Below, piece after piece: positions 25,680 through 38,200 of a stretch of DNA of 64,000 nucleotides (the first letter of the stretch is position 1; every line of letters begins with the position of its first letter). The translations under genes were made by a program, and so were the position numbers. Below the pieces are notes generated by a model. That model was not told where the DNA came from. It was given only the letters and a program-made list of their open reading frames with translations, and searched no databases. This stretch comes from Ficedula albicollis (taxonomy: Eukaryota; Chordata; Aves; Passeriformes; Muscicapidae), in contig NC_021676.1 of assembly GCF_000247815.1 (NCBI RefSeq), forward strand, positions 5,600,498-5,664,497, written 5' to 3'.

Positions 25680-25959
25680 CTGACCCCCCAGTGACCGGCA
25701 CCGAGGGCTCGGGGGTCAGGATGAGGGGGATGCTCAGACCCCTGCGAAGGTCAGGGCAGGGAAAGGGTGACCAAGCCTCCTGCAGCCAGCAGAGCCACCA
25801 AAGGCCAAGCCCCTCTCTGGGGACTCAAGGGCTCTGTTGTTCCAGGGCTGCAGCTGCCAGGGTCAGGGGATGAAGGGCCTGTCTGTGTCTGCCTGGGAAG
25901 CGTGGCCAGCACCACTTGGATGCTTTTTCCATTCACCAACCCCTGAGATACCAGCAATA

Positions 25960-26100
25960 CATTGGGAAGAAATTCCTCCCTGTGAAGCCTCGGCACAGAG
26001 AAGCTGGGGCTGCTCCTGGAAGTGTCCAAGGCCAGGCTGGACAGGGCTTGGAGCAACCTGGGATAGTGGAAAATCATCTTTAAGGATCCTTCCTTCCCCT
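25960..26100 (+). mobile_element. CR1 LINE 3' fragment
   Basis: 'gggaagaaattcctccctgt', 'ggaagtgtccaaggccaggc', 'cttggagcaacctgggatag', then tggaaaatcatctttaagg. Confidence 0.87.
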
Positions 26101-26738
26101 GCATCAACCCTGGGCTCATGGGGCTGTGCCACCTTCTGCAGAATTCTAAAAGGAATTCTCACCTAGTCCATGATTTCACTGGAACTCCTCATCCTCAAAG
26201 CCACACAGAGCTGATTCTCTCAGCCAGTGCACTTTTAGAGCCAGAGAACTTTTCATAAGTCAAGCACCCACCAGCTTCTTTTTTGGGAGCAGGTATTTTC
26301 CCTGCACACTCTAAACAATCCCCATTTCCCTCCTCCTCCAACCTAAAACCCTCAAATCACCTTTAATTTTAGAAACACCGCAGGTTTAATCAAGAGAATC
26401 ACTATAGGATGCAAAAAAGGTCAAAAAGCCAAGACAGGAAAAACCCCAGGGGGAGGCATTCCTCAAAATAACTTGGGAAACAATAGCACAGGCACAGCTC
26501 GCCAGAGGGAATCGGATCTGCCTCGGTTTCCCTGGGCAAAATACAGCAAAACAAAGGCACTCAGAGCTGGTTTTCCCTGCAGAACCTGCCTGGGAAACAC
26601 TGGACAGAGCTGCTGGAGGATGGATGTCAAGGGAGCACAGTGGGAACTCCCAAAATAACAAGGTCTCCCGAACTCATTTGTAGGATGGACATTCCACACT
26701 CTGTGCAAGGAGGGGTAAAGGAAGGTATTCCCTTTTTC

Positions 26739-26880
26739 CATAAAATGAAATATCATTTGTCTTGTCGAAAGTCTCTTGAAGAGCCACTGGACACCAAGGG
26801 ATCATCTTTCATAAAATGAAATATCATTTGTCTTGTCGAAAGTCTCTTGAAGAGCCACTGGACACCAAGGGAATGTATTT
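26739..26880. repeat. Two-copy tandem duplication, 71-bp unit
   Basis: 'cataaaatgaaatatcattt' starts at 26739 and again at 26810. The copies are essentially identical through 'cactggacaccaaggga'. Confidence 0.95.
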
Positions 26881-29800
26881 CCAATGGTCTAACAGCTTCA
26901 AAGGAAGAAAAGTGGAAAAATATAACCCAACCCATACAATTATGCATATAGGGTGGATTTTTCCTTAGGCTAACTTGGTAATAAAAACGAGTGTCTTCTT
27001 CCTGCAGAAGGGAAAAACACCCAAATCTTCAGGTGTACAACGACTTTTGGGTGAAAAGTGAAAAAAAAATCCAAAGATTTTCTGCCTCTGCTTCCAGTTC
27101 CTCCTGACAAAGCAAGTCCAGCCAAAGATCTCATCCAGAAACCCACAGCTCTACGTCTTAAAGCACCTGAGAAAAAAAGCATGAACTCACCCCCCTGCAC
27201 GAGTGTTTAACAGGATTGTTAAAGTCAAATTCCCTCTTTCTTTGCAGTTTTGGGAGATCAGCAGTGTGAGGAACCTAAGAACCAGCCCAGGCTCTGCAGC
27301 AACATTCTCTGCAAGCAATACTGTTGTTTTTCTGGTGCTCTCAAGTTCAGCCTGTGGTTCAGAGGAGCAGCTACTTGAATATCAGCCCCATTGTCCTCCA
27401 GAACTTCGCCTCTGGTCACACGTGGTGCAAAGAAAAAAAAAAAGATCAAGTAGATAATTTATATTCCACCAGCCCAGAAAGAAGCTCAGGGAGTAGCTTT
27501 GCTTTATTGAAAAGAAACCCCATTCAACATATTTTAAGAATTGTTTTTGTCACCATTTCTTGCTCCTCATAAAAATGCAAGGAGCAAACGAGGGAACAAT
27601 TCCCATTTCAACGTGACAGAACTTTGACACCGTGTCTTGTCTGCAGGACCAGCCGCAGCCCTGCCTGCCAAACTCGTGGGATGTGATCAATAATGAGGGG
27701 GAGGAGCAGGGATGGAGAGAGCAGAGATGGTACAAGCTCCACCAGCCACCTTCCTCCCAAACCTGGCACTCCCAGCTGTGGGAATCCTCTGGAGCAGGTT
27801 CCACACCATAACAAACCTCTTCCCTGCTTTTTTTGTGTGAAGCAACAGTTTGGTCCTCACCTTCATGATGCCCAGAACTTCTCTGGTCCCTGTTGCCTCA
27901 TCTCTGTCATCCCTCCCTCCCAATGCCAGCCACATTCCTGCTCTTTCCACCTCTTCACCCTGAAGCCCAAGATCCTAGAGGCACAATCCTTCATCCTGGA
28001 GCTGATACAAAATCCCACCTCCTCCTATCTCCAGTCTGCACCCCAGGATCCTCACCAAGGTTTTCAGACACAACAGGGAACTTCAAAAGCATTTTCCCCC
28101 CAAAGCTGTCCTACAATCCTGAAACAGCAGTGATGCCAAGGAGTTTATCCAGGTGGGAAGTTTGGCCAGGAGGAGGGATCGTGCCACCTCCCTCCCAACA
28201 CTCAACTTCACAAAAATGACAGCCAAGGAGCCAAGGGAGTATTTGACCACTAGAAAACAGAAACTGGACCACCAGAAAACAAAAACCTTGGGCTTGGAGA
28301 TGGACCATGGAATGCCACGGACTGGGGGCACAGCACCTGCCAGCAGGAACCCCCATCTGAGCACATCTACACCCTGAACATGCCACCAGTGCTTTTGGGA
28401 ATGGGATTTGAGATGCTGCCAGCGTGCTCAGCACCCCTGTCCTTGGGTCAAAAGCCTGACCCAAGGACTGTGCAACCCCAGTTTGGAGAATGGCACTCTG
28501 GGTCTTCCAGGCACTCCAGTAACAGGCACAGACTGGAGACCAACGAAAGAGGAGGGAGCAGTTTTTCCGGAGCTTTTATTGGTATTTTACCTTCATCACC
28601 CAGGAAAGCCACTGTGTTTTGCAGGACAGAACCCTAAATCCAACTCAGTTCTCAGTCCAAGCCAAAGTGATGGACACAGGGAATGATTTACCATCAGAAC
28701 AATTAATGTATCTTGCAAACTTCCCTTCAGAACCAAACCCTGCCCAAAACCTCCCCTCTGCCTTCCTCCTTTCCATGTGGAACTGGGCTTTAAGCAGACC
28801 TGTGACAGCAGCGATCACATCCTGCAACTCTTAAGTCCAAACTGGAATTTCCTCCTTTCCTCTAATCCAAACCTTCCCCACCTCACTCAGTTCAATAAGC
28901 AACATCCCAAATGTTTACATTTCCACCACTGGTCCAACTGAACACACCACTTGATTTTTACTTCCAATCAGCTCAGGGAAGCTGGAGCAAATGCAGGTAA
29001 ACCTGGCAGAGGCAGCAGGCAGGTGGATTTACTCCTCACGGGAGGAGTGAAGTGTAACATTGGAAAAGGAAGGTTCCAGCATTCCTTCAGCACAGGGAGA
29101 ATGTGGAAACACTCAGAAACACTTTCTGTCCTAAACCTCCATGGAAAATTGATTTCAGCACAAAATGGAACCAGGTCCACAATCTGAATCCCTGGATCCC
29201 ACACACCTCACAACTTTCCCTGACTGTAGGAGCACCTCAAGCACTAAATTTGACCCCAAACCAGCACCACCTCAAGCCTGGAAGACCATGGTATGTTCAA
29301 CGAGGCTGTTTGTCCATGCACTTGTCTAAGCCCCCTTCCCCTGGAGCTGCCTTGTGCTGGAGGGACAATGTCACAGAGGTGGACACGGCTCCAGCTGAGC
29401 CACGGCTGAGGCTTCCCAATCCTTCCACCTGCTGGCACCGAAGGGAGAGCTCAAACACAACCCAGATGGGAGCAGAACAAGGTCAAAGCTGAGTGTAACA
29501 CTGCACATGAAGACACCTGCAGCGAATTTCTTACTGGTAGCAGGAGTAAGAGATTCCTGCTGCAGCTCCGGGTCCGGCACAGCAGAGCCGAGGAAGTTCC
29601 TTGCTGGGAACAGGCTAAACGCTGAGAGGGATCAATGTCAGCAAGGTAAGGAACTTAAATCAGTTCCTTTTGCCTCCCAAGGAAATCAAATTTAGCTGTG
29701 AAGCAGCGCCAGGCACGGGATCTGCTGTCTATTAGCAGGAATTCTCAGTTTTTCACATTTTAATTAGCTTTTGTAGCCCTTTTCAGGCCCATTTTCAGCC

Positions 29801-30914
29801 AGCTGGGCTACGCCCCCCCTCCAGATGGAGGTCATGGGTTCTTCTGCTGCATTCCAACAGCAATTCCTTCCTTATTTGAGCAGTTAGATTCCCAAAATAT
29901 TCCTGCATTTTATAAAACACAGCACACATTTGATTTGGGGGAACCCAACCCTCAGCCATAGTTCCTCTTCCTTTCTCCAGCTGCACCATTTCTCTTGCTC
30001 CTCATGACTTGCAGCTTCTCCAGCACATCCAGGACAACATGAGGTCAACAGCACAATCCTCCTCAAGCCAGAATCCCTCCTAAAAATATTCCCCAAATCA
30101 GGAGTTGCTCCAGCAAAGAGCTTCAAGGCCCTGCTGCTTCCCTTGGAGCACCTCTGCTCCCTGCAGAATGAAGAACTGGGCTCTCTCCAGCCTCAAACCA
30201 CCCTTGGGGCCCCTCCTTAGGAGAAAAACTCCTTTTGCCAGGTTTGAAAACACTTTTAGGAATACCTGGAAGGCCCTGCTAGTCATGGCAGGGATAATGA
30301 CCTCAACTGCTACCATAACCAACGTAACATGACACGAACATGACACACACAGGGACCATGCCCAGAGGATGCTTTGGATCACTTGTACTGAAGGTGCTTC
30401 TCTGCCACCCTACTCCTTCATTCCCACCAATTCCAGGTGTTTCTCAAGAGACAGGAGCACTGAAATCCCAACATCTGGGAAGAGCAGCTGACTCAATGCA
30501 CAGTCCCCCTTTTTGAACCAATCTCCAAAGCAGACAAACACTCCAGATGACCAAGCCACCTCTTCCTGCAGGAGGTGACCAACCAGATCCTGCTCTGGAG
30601 CTTTACATTGGGAATGTGGCTGCAGGATCCAAATTTATGGCATTTTTCAGTTCCCTGGTATTTGGCTTTTTATCTCCATTCTACATCACCCTGTTGCCTG
30701 GAGTGGGACCAGCTGCAGCAAGGAATTGGTTTGGATTCACTCATGGAGATGGATCCATATGGGAGAAAGTTACAGAACATCTGTCAGACACTGGAACTGA
30801 TCAACTTCATTCTGCCCTTGCTCTTAGACAATCCCTTCTATTGATTTTGGGGGAGAAATCTTCAAAAATCTTTGTAATTTTTAAATCTTTCCGCTGTTTA
30901 GGTAATTGAGCTGT

Positions 30915-31060
30915 TTAAGGAAGTGTCCAAGGCCAGGCTGGACAGGGCTTGGAGCATCCTGGTTTAGTGGAAGGTGCCCATGGAAAAGAGGTGGAATGAG
31001 ATGAGCTTTGAGGTCCCTTTCAGGCCAAACCATCTTGGAATTTCATAATTCTATGATAAA
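30915..31060 (+). mobile_element. CR1 LINE 3' fragment
   Basis: 'aaggaagtgtccaaggccag', 'gcttggagcatcctggttt' and terminal 'cataattctatgata'. Sense orientation with its natural 3' terminus. Confidence 0.87.
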
Positions 31061-31865
31061 GCTTTAAAAACATTTTTCCTTGCTCCGTAACAAACCCACG
31101 ACTTCCTGTCCGAGCACATTTTTTCCCTTTTCAGCACAAGGGCTTTAAAATCCTCTTTTCTCAATCTGAATGTTAAATTTGGCCTTCGGTGGGGATTAAT
31201 TTTTATGACATTTTATTGGAAGAAAAAATATGGAAGGGAAGGAAACAGGAGGAGGGAATCAAGTAGTCCAAATTGAATGGAATTAAAATGAAAACAAGTC
31301 CTCTGAAAATGTAACACCCACAAAATAATGCATCCATGAAATAGTGTGGATAAACAGCCCACTGCAGCAACAGGGAAATAATCCAATTATTACCCAGCCA
31401 TCCACTCCAAGGGCAAAGTTTTTAATGGCAATTCCCACACCTGCAGGGATGCATGGAATTGTGGTGGGAGACAGTGGCTGCCTGGTTAATTCTATACAAC
31501 AATCTGCTCAAATAAATTATGCTCTGTTGCCTAATTAATCAGATCCCCTGCAATTAACGTCAAGGAGCCAATGACCTCATGCAGACAGGATTAAGAGCTC
31601 TGCAAGGCTCCGTTCCGGGCACGGCCACGGGAACAAGTCCCCGCAAGGCAGGGCCGGGTGCAGTGCCAGAGATGCTCCTTCATGCAGGAATTGCACAATT
31701 CCAGACCCTACAGGGACTCCTCAGAAGCCAACAGGACACAGCATGGGAATGGGGGGAAGAGGGAATGTCCCCTCAAGCCCTGGATCCGGGGAGAACTAAG
31801 GGGCTTCTCAGCACTTGGCGCTGGAGAAGCTCCAGATAAACATCCTGCTTCCCAAAATCTAGATT

Positions 31866-32050
31866 ATAGAAACATGGAATGGTTTGGGCTGGAAGGGACC
31901 TTCAAGACCATTTGGCCCATCCCTCTGCCATGGGAAGGGACACCTTCCCCTAGTCCAGATTGTTCCAAGCTTCATCCAACCAGGATATTTCTGGGGTTGG
32001 GGTATCCACCTCCTCTCCAGGCACCCTGTGCTAGTGGTGGTAAAAACCTC
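31866..32050 (-). mobile_element. CR1 LINE 3' fragment
   Basis: 'agaaacatggaatggtttgg', 'ggaagggaccttcaagacca', 'gccatgggaagggacacctt'. It then decays after 'ttccaagcttcatccaacc'. Confidence 0.83.
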
Positions 32051-32913
32051 ATTATAAAAAACCTCAAATTCTGCTGCTGTTTACCCCCCTCTTGGCCTGG
32101 CTTCCCCTGCCTGTGCGAGCTCAGCAGCAGGAATTGTCTCCTCTGGAAATGAGGATGCCTGGAGCAGCTCCTGCACCCACCAAAATCACCGGCACGAGGG
32201 GAAAACAACACCCAGCACTTGTGGGATGGATCCTTCCAGAAGCAAAGCTGTGGCAGCCTGACCCAGCTGTGCCATCTCCTCACCCTTGGAATGTGCTCTG
32301 GGATATGTGGGCAGCTCAGGGAGACAGAGATCCCTGATGGCTCCAGCGCCCGGAGCGATGGGATTAAATGGGATGGCTCTGCCCCATCACTGCCTGTGCC
32401 CTGGAACAGCACAACCCCGAGCTAGGAGGGATGAGCTGGACCAGAAACGCCACGATGTGCTGCAGGAACTCAGGGAAAAGGAGCTGGGAGGAGCTCAGGA
32501 ACGTGAGTTTTCCACAAGCTGCTATCTCCCAGCTCCGTGCTCATCCCCGGCCTCCTCTAGGCCCGGCTTTGGGGCTGCCAAACCCGGCTCCACTTGCTGC
32601 AAGCTCCAGACTGTTCCTAATCAGAACAACATCCCCCAGATGGAGCAGCTCCGTTTTCCATCCCAACAACGTCCCCAAGCCCCACGGCCCGGCCAGCCAG
32701 CAGCTGGCACAGCGCAAAGCCAGCGGGTCCTGAGGCCACGAGCAGGAATTCCATCATCTCCCCGAAAACAAACCTCAGCCTGGGCATCCCTGGGACCCTG
32801 GCTGAGGGTGGCTGTGGATGATACAACTGTCCCTGAAAAAGGCCCTTGGGATTTTGTGCCCTGAGACAATGAAACCTTTCATGAGTGATGCCCCCCCCCC
32901 CTACCAAAACCCC

Positions 32914-32972
32914 NNNNNNNNNNNNNNNNNNNNNNNNNNNNNNNNNNNNNNNNNNNNNNNNNNNNNNNNNNN
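32914..32972. other. Assembly gap (59 N)
   Basis: The flanks repeat one another: 'gagtgatgcccccccc' with 'ctaccaaaacc' occurs just before and just after the gap, separated by an A run. The two contig ends therefore probably overlap. Confidence 0.95.
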
Positions 32973-33142
32973 AAAAAAAAAGATGAGTGATGCCCCCCCC
33001 CTCCCTACCAAAACCTCTGTTATCATTTAGGATTTCTATCGGTCTTGAACTTCACTAGATGATCGGTCTTTTCTCACATAGGATCTTAAAGTAATTGGAC
33101 AGTTCTCAACTTACAATTTTACTGGTTAGAATTTCAATCCCT

Positions 33143-33362
33143 CTACAATCTGCACGGACCCCTGGCTGCGCTACGTACCGGGATTTTGCTGGTAGAAACA
33201 AAGCTACTTTCGGAACCTCCGCAGCAACTCCCCAGGCCTCGCTCCTGGCTATCTACAATCTGCACGGGCCCCTGGCTGTGCTACGTACCGGGATTTTGCT
33301 GGTAGAAACAAAGCTACTTTCGGAACCTCCACAGCAACTCCCCAGGCCTCGCTCCTGGCTAG
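33143..33362. repeat. Two-copy tandem duplication, 110-bp unit
   Basis: 'ctacaatctgcacgg' starts at 33143 and 33253. A few substitutions separate the copies (gacc/gggcc, gctgcg/gctgtg, ccgcag/ccacag). It lies close to the N gap. Confidence 0.95.
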
Positions 33363-34117
33363 CTGAGCAGCTGAACTCTGCCTCGGGGGCTCCTGGAGCT
33401 ATCCAAACCCCACAGCAGCCCGAAGCCCAGCTCAGGCAGCTACAGGTGGGAGCCCCAGAGCGGAGGCAGAGGTGTGAGTTTGTGCAAGCCCAGCCTTTCT
33501 GAGCCGGGCTTTGAAGTGCAGAGCCTCCGAGCAGCGGCGGCTCCCGCCATACAGCCCGTCCAGATGTTTCCAGCCAGGCCAGCTGCTGCACAGCTGCCTC
33601 CTGTCGGGCTGGGGCGGCTCTTGGGAGCGAGCTCAGCATCCCCTGTGACGTGTTCTGGCTTTGGGAGGCCGACAGAAAAAGGTTTTGTGCTGCCTGAGTT
33701 TGTTTTGTTGAGGGGAGTTTAAGTGAGGAGAGTAGTAAAGGATTTAGTATTTCAGCTCCTGGATGCTGTTTGTGCCTCTGCAGCAGCTGGTTCTCTGTTG
33801 TATGGTAAAACTCAGGCAGTGGGAGGTTAAAACAAAAAACCAAACAGAAGGTTGAAAAAACTGATAGGTTAAAAAAAAAAAAAAGGAGCCAGAAAAAGAA
33901 TTTCATGGACAGTTCTGTCCATACCCAGTGGCTAAAGTGAGGCTCAACTAGCTGGGACTATTTGGAGCTGGCCAGCAGCTTTTGACCCTGGAAAGAAACA
34001 GTTCCAGCAGAAGAGGGTGGGGAATTCAACACCATAGGATCCCAGATTTGGGTTTGGGTTGGAGGGAGAGAGAATTATTGAGAGAATTATATGTGAGAAT
34101 TATTGTAAGGGACCTTA

Positions 34118-34330
34118 AAGCTCGTTGTGTTCTAGGGACACCAAACCAGGGTGCCCCAAGCCCCATCCAACCTGGCCTTGGGCACTTCCAGGGATCCAGG
34201 GACAGCCACAGCTTCTCTGGGAACCTGTGCCAGGGCCTCCCCACCCTCACAGCCAGAACTTCCTCCCCAGTATCCACCTAACCCTCCCCTCTGGCAGTGG
34301 GAAGCCATTCCCAGTCCAGGTCCCACTCCA
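34118..34330 (-). mobile_element. CR1 LINE 3' fragment
   Basis: 'taagggaccttaaagctcg', 'ccaagccccatccaacctgg', 'gcacttccagggatccaggg', 'cacagcttctctgggaacc'. The 5'-most part reads into unique sequence. Confidence 0.85.
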
Positions 34331-34873
34331 AAGTCACTCTCCAATGTCCCACAAAACTCCAGCACACAACTTGGGGTGACACATGAGCTGAGGGGGTCTC
34401 ATCCAGGCACCCCACACGCTCACCAGTAACAGGAAATGCTGCTGTGGTGAAGCAAAATTAGGAAAACAACCCCCTCCTGCAGCCAGGGACTATTTTCCTG
34501 CTTCTCTCTGCAAGACAAGCAGTGACATTGCTTGGGGCTCAGCATAAGAAAAAAAAAATAAAATACTGTTTACAGAGAGAATTTTGCAACCTCTCCAAAT
34601 GTCATCCTGGGTCATTTTTTGCCCCTGATGGGGACACAAAACCTGAGGGAAACTCCAAAGGCTGTGGAGCCTCAGGGTGCTCCCTGTGGCTCCTGCCTGG
34701 ACATGGAGAGGCATCACCACGTGCTGGACAAGGACCCACAAACCTTCTGAAGGCTTGAAACTGAAGAAGGATGGAAAATTTTTAACTTCTGCCAGGAAAA
34801 AGTATCAAATATATCCTCCTAGGATTTTTCAGACAGCTTGGTTTGGGTTTGTTTGTTGTATTATTTTGTTGTT

Positions 34874-34892
34874 GTTTTTTTTTTTTTTCCCC

Positions 34893-34936
<44 letters not shown>

Positions 34937-34960
34937 TTTTTTTTTTTTTTCCCCCCTAAA
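34874..34960. repeat. T/C tract - poly-G - T/C tract
   Basis: A T run followed by CCCCCC, 40 G (34895-34934), then another T run and CCCCCC. The flanks repeat one another. Confidence 0.88.
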
Positions 34961-37019
34961 GTTGAAACTGGTTTCCTAAATCATCCTGGGCAGACAAACA
35001 ACCAGGGACATCACACAATTCAATACCCAAACAAAGATGAATCCACTGGTCAGCTTTTGCTACAAATTGAGTGGATTAAACCCTTTATTTTTCAATAATG
35101 ACCAGCCACGCTGCCTGCAGAGCACCGGAAGGTCAAGGGCAGGATCTGGCTAAAATCCCATTCCTGAGGAGCAACAACACCAGGGACCAGCTGGAACCAC
35201 CACTGTGGGATTCCCCTGGAGTGATCAGGTTCATGATATTTTATTTTCCTGACCCCTGAGATCAGCCAAGCTGGGAAAGGCTCCCACAAAACAGCTCCAA
35301 ACGAGAGGGGTATTTTACCATAACCTTAAATAAACAAAAGCAGACGAGAGAGAGGAGATGCTGCTGGGAACTACAAAGGGGAACTGTAAACACAACAGCA
35401 GATAAAGCAGATGGATGTTTGAAACAACCATTTGCACTGGAGAAAACACATGGGATCCGTCCCCAAGCCCGCAGGGAATGAATTTACTGCAGCCAGAAAC
35501 CACGTGCTGCAGTCAAATTTCCATTTATAACCATTACCTGCTAAGCCTGAAAAACCCACAAATAAAATCCAGGGCAGCAGAAATTTGTAAGGTTGCAACA
35601 GGAGAAACCAAATGAGGATCCCATGTGGAGAGAAGGATACTGGGAATGCTGCTGCAGGGAGCTCGGGGTGCCCAAGGGGCAGAAAATCAGCTGGTGGTTT
35701 TAATTCCCAGAGAACTGGGACATCCAGCACCCAAAGGACAGGGAAATGCTTGGTCTGGACCACATCAGCCTCAGTTCTGACTCTCCTTCTTTCCTCCAGC
35801 AGAGAAAACAATTTGATTTTTATTATTAGCCTGGAGAGGTGCAGGGTGGAGGTGGGAAGTGAGCAGAGCAGGAACCAGCCTCCAGTGAAAGATCTTCTGG
35901 AAGTAGCAAAGCACAGAAAGCACCAATAAAACAGCCTCATAAAGTGGATTATTTGGGAATGACAGCACCATTTAATGATGGTGTTTTGGTAGCAGCTCCC
36001 ACTCCCCCAGCAGCACCTTCACCTAGAGCTTGTGGCTGAATTTTTAAATTTAATTAATTAAACCACGGCCAGGGAGGCAGGAGGAGAAGGTATTGCTTTG
36101 GACCACAGTCAAACAACAGATGCACACACTGGACTGAGACACACTTGGCACGACTGGAATGTGCCAGACTCCCAAGAAAACCCATTCCTCACTTCTCTTT
36201 GCTCTGCCTACCCAGGGCAGCTCCTCACACAGGGCTGGGATTAAAGGGGGAGCATTTCACCAGCGCTGGGAAGGGGTCCTGAGGTACATGTGTGATCCTA
36301 GAGAAATTCAGGGAATTAATGAGCAGCCCCCCCCCCATTCCCAGATGCTCCCATATATCACTGGGCACAGACAGCACACTCAGACAACTTTATGCAGCAA
36401 GGTCACCTTTCAAAAGGAGAAGCCACCCAAAGCCTGTTTCAACTTTTAGATTCAGAGAAAAAAAAAAAAAAAGGAGAAAGAACATCTGAAAAGGATGAAA
36501 CCCCATAAGCACAAGGTGCAACCCCCCAAAAATTCACCTCACTGCTAAAAAACAACTCCCTGTGGCCTGAGTGTGCCCACACCTCCCGAACCTGCTTCCT
36601 TGTGGGATGCCAAAAGAGCTGTCAGCTCTGCCCTGCCAGGGGAGAGCAGGGATTTCTGAAGCAGCTGTGTGTGCAGACACAGCTCCAGCAGCAAGTCCCA
36701 ACACCTTCCCCTCGGGCCCTGCTTTCTGGCCTCACCCACAGCCCGCCTGGGGCTCCGAGTGTTGACAAATCCTCTTCTGCACAACTCCCCGCTACGGGAA
36801 GCAACAAAAGGCTGGGCTGTGCTCCTGTGGATTAGCTGCTCTCATCCCCCTAGCCAGGAGCTGTGCCTGTTCCCTGCATCCATCAGGATAATTCCTCAGC
36901 CAGGCATTAGGCACAAAACCCAGGGGAAGGCAGCAACAGCCACAAGAAACTCCTCGCTACCCCACACTCCGTGAGAGGAATGGGGAGAACAAAAGCCATC
37001 TTCCCTTCTAGTACAGCCT

Positions 37020-37225
37020 CGCCCTGTGCAGGGTGGACAGCAGGAGGAATTTCTGCATGGAAAGGGTGGCCAGGCATTGGAAGGGGTTTGGAGTGCCCAT
37101 CCCTGCAGGTGTCCAAGGGATTCCTGGATGTGGCACGCTGGGCTCTGGGCTGGGTGACAGCCAGGTGGTCCCAGGATGGACTGGATAACCTGGAGGGCTT
37201 TTCCAATCTCAGGGATTCTGTGTGA
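37020..37225 (+). mobile_element. CR1 LINE 3' fragment
   Basis: 'caggaggaatttctgcatgg', 'gggtggccaggcattggaag', 'ccatccctgcaggtgtccaa', and 'aatctcagggattctgtg' at the terminus. Confidence 0.85.
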
Positions 37226-37631
37226 TGCTGTCAAGTGAAAAAGCAGCACTTACTCCAAGCAGAGCATTCCAGCAGGGAATGCGTGAGCAGGCAGCAGTGG
37301 AAGCTGCTCCTCCACCTCCTTCCTTGTTCAGCACCTCCAGCTCCTTTCCTGAACCCTCAGCTAAAGCTCCATCCACGTTCCTGCATCTCCTCTTGACACC
37401 AAAGCCAGCTCATACCTTTTAGCAGCAGTTTTTCACTGACAAGCAGATTTTGAGACACATCCCACATGGCACTGGAGTTTTTCCACCAACACTCAGGGCA
37501 GTCAGCTCTTCCCATCACACCCAGACCAGGAAAACTCAGACCAGGGAAAAGTCTGTTGTACTGGCACAACCTGGGCCACAAACACTCAAAGCTCAGAGCA
37601 CAAGTTCATGTCCCCAGGAGGGCTATGAAGA

Positions 37632-37800
37632 ATCTCAGAATCCCAGACTGGTTTGGGTTGGGAGGGAAATTAAAGTTCATCCAGTCCCACCCCCTGCCAT
37701 GGGCAGACACCTCCCACTAGCCCAGGTTGCTCCAAACTTTATCCTTGGACACTCCCAGGGATGGGGCAGCCGCAGCCTCTGTGGCTCTGTGTCCATGGGC
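37632..37800 (-). mobile_element. CR1 LINE 3' fragment
   Basis: 'atctcagaatcccagactgg' (same start as the 4116 copy), 'tggtttgggttgggaggg', 'gccatgggcagacacctcc'. Internal deletion around the 'ccaacctggcc' segment. Confidence 0.83.
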
Positions 37801-38139
37801 TAAGGATGGACAGTGCCCCTACCCCAAAAACCCAATGTATGTACACAACATGGAAATATAAATGCAAATATAAACAGCAGCCTCTTCACCAGCACTCCCC
37901 CAAGACTGGTACAGAACCAGTCTAAAACCACCCAGAGCAAGGCTCCACTTTCCCATCAGCAGCACACACAAGCTCCCAGCACAAACACATCCAGATCTGA
38001 GGCCATCACTCAAGCCTGCCTGATGAATAATGTTGGGAATAATCCCTTTAATAGCAGCTCTGCTCCCCGTTTCCCTCCTGCCCCTGCCCAGACACGCTCC
38101 CAGGCTGAGCTGCTCTCCCGGGCTCTGATGTGGAGACAC

Positions 38140-38200
38140 AGAATCCCACACTCACAGCATGGTTTGGGGTGAAAAGGACCCTTTTGGGGTCACCTTTGTC
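38140..38200 (-). mobile_element. Short CR1 fragment
   Basis: 'cacagaatcccacactcac' followed by 'agcatggtttggggtgaaaa' and 'ggacccttttggggtcacc'. Only the terminal piece is present. Confidence 0.65.

Noticed and set aside
30547..30909. A 120-codon plus-strand frame with a hydrophobic stretch
   Set aside because: No recognisable domain. A second frame is open over the same stretch, and no splice or promoter context supports it.
33253..33906. A 217-codon minus-strand frame
   Set aside because: It runs through the 110-bp duplication and poly-T sequence and has no recognised domain.
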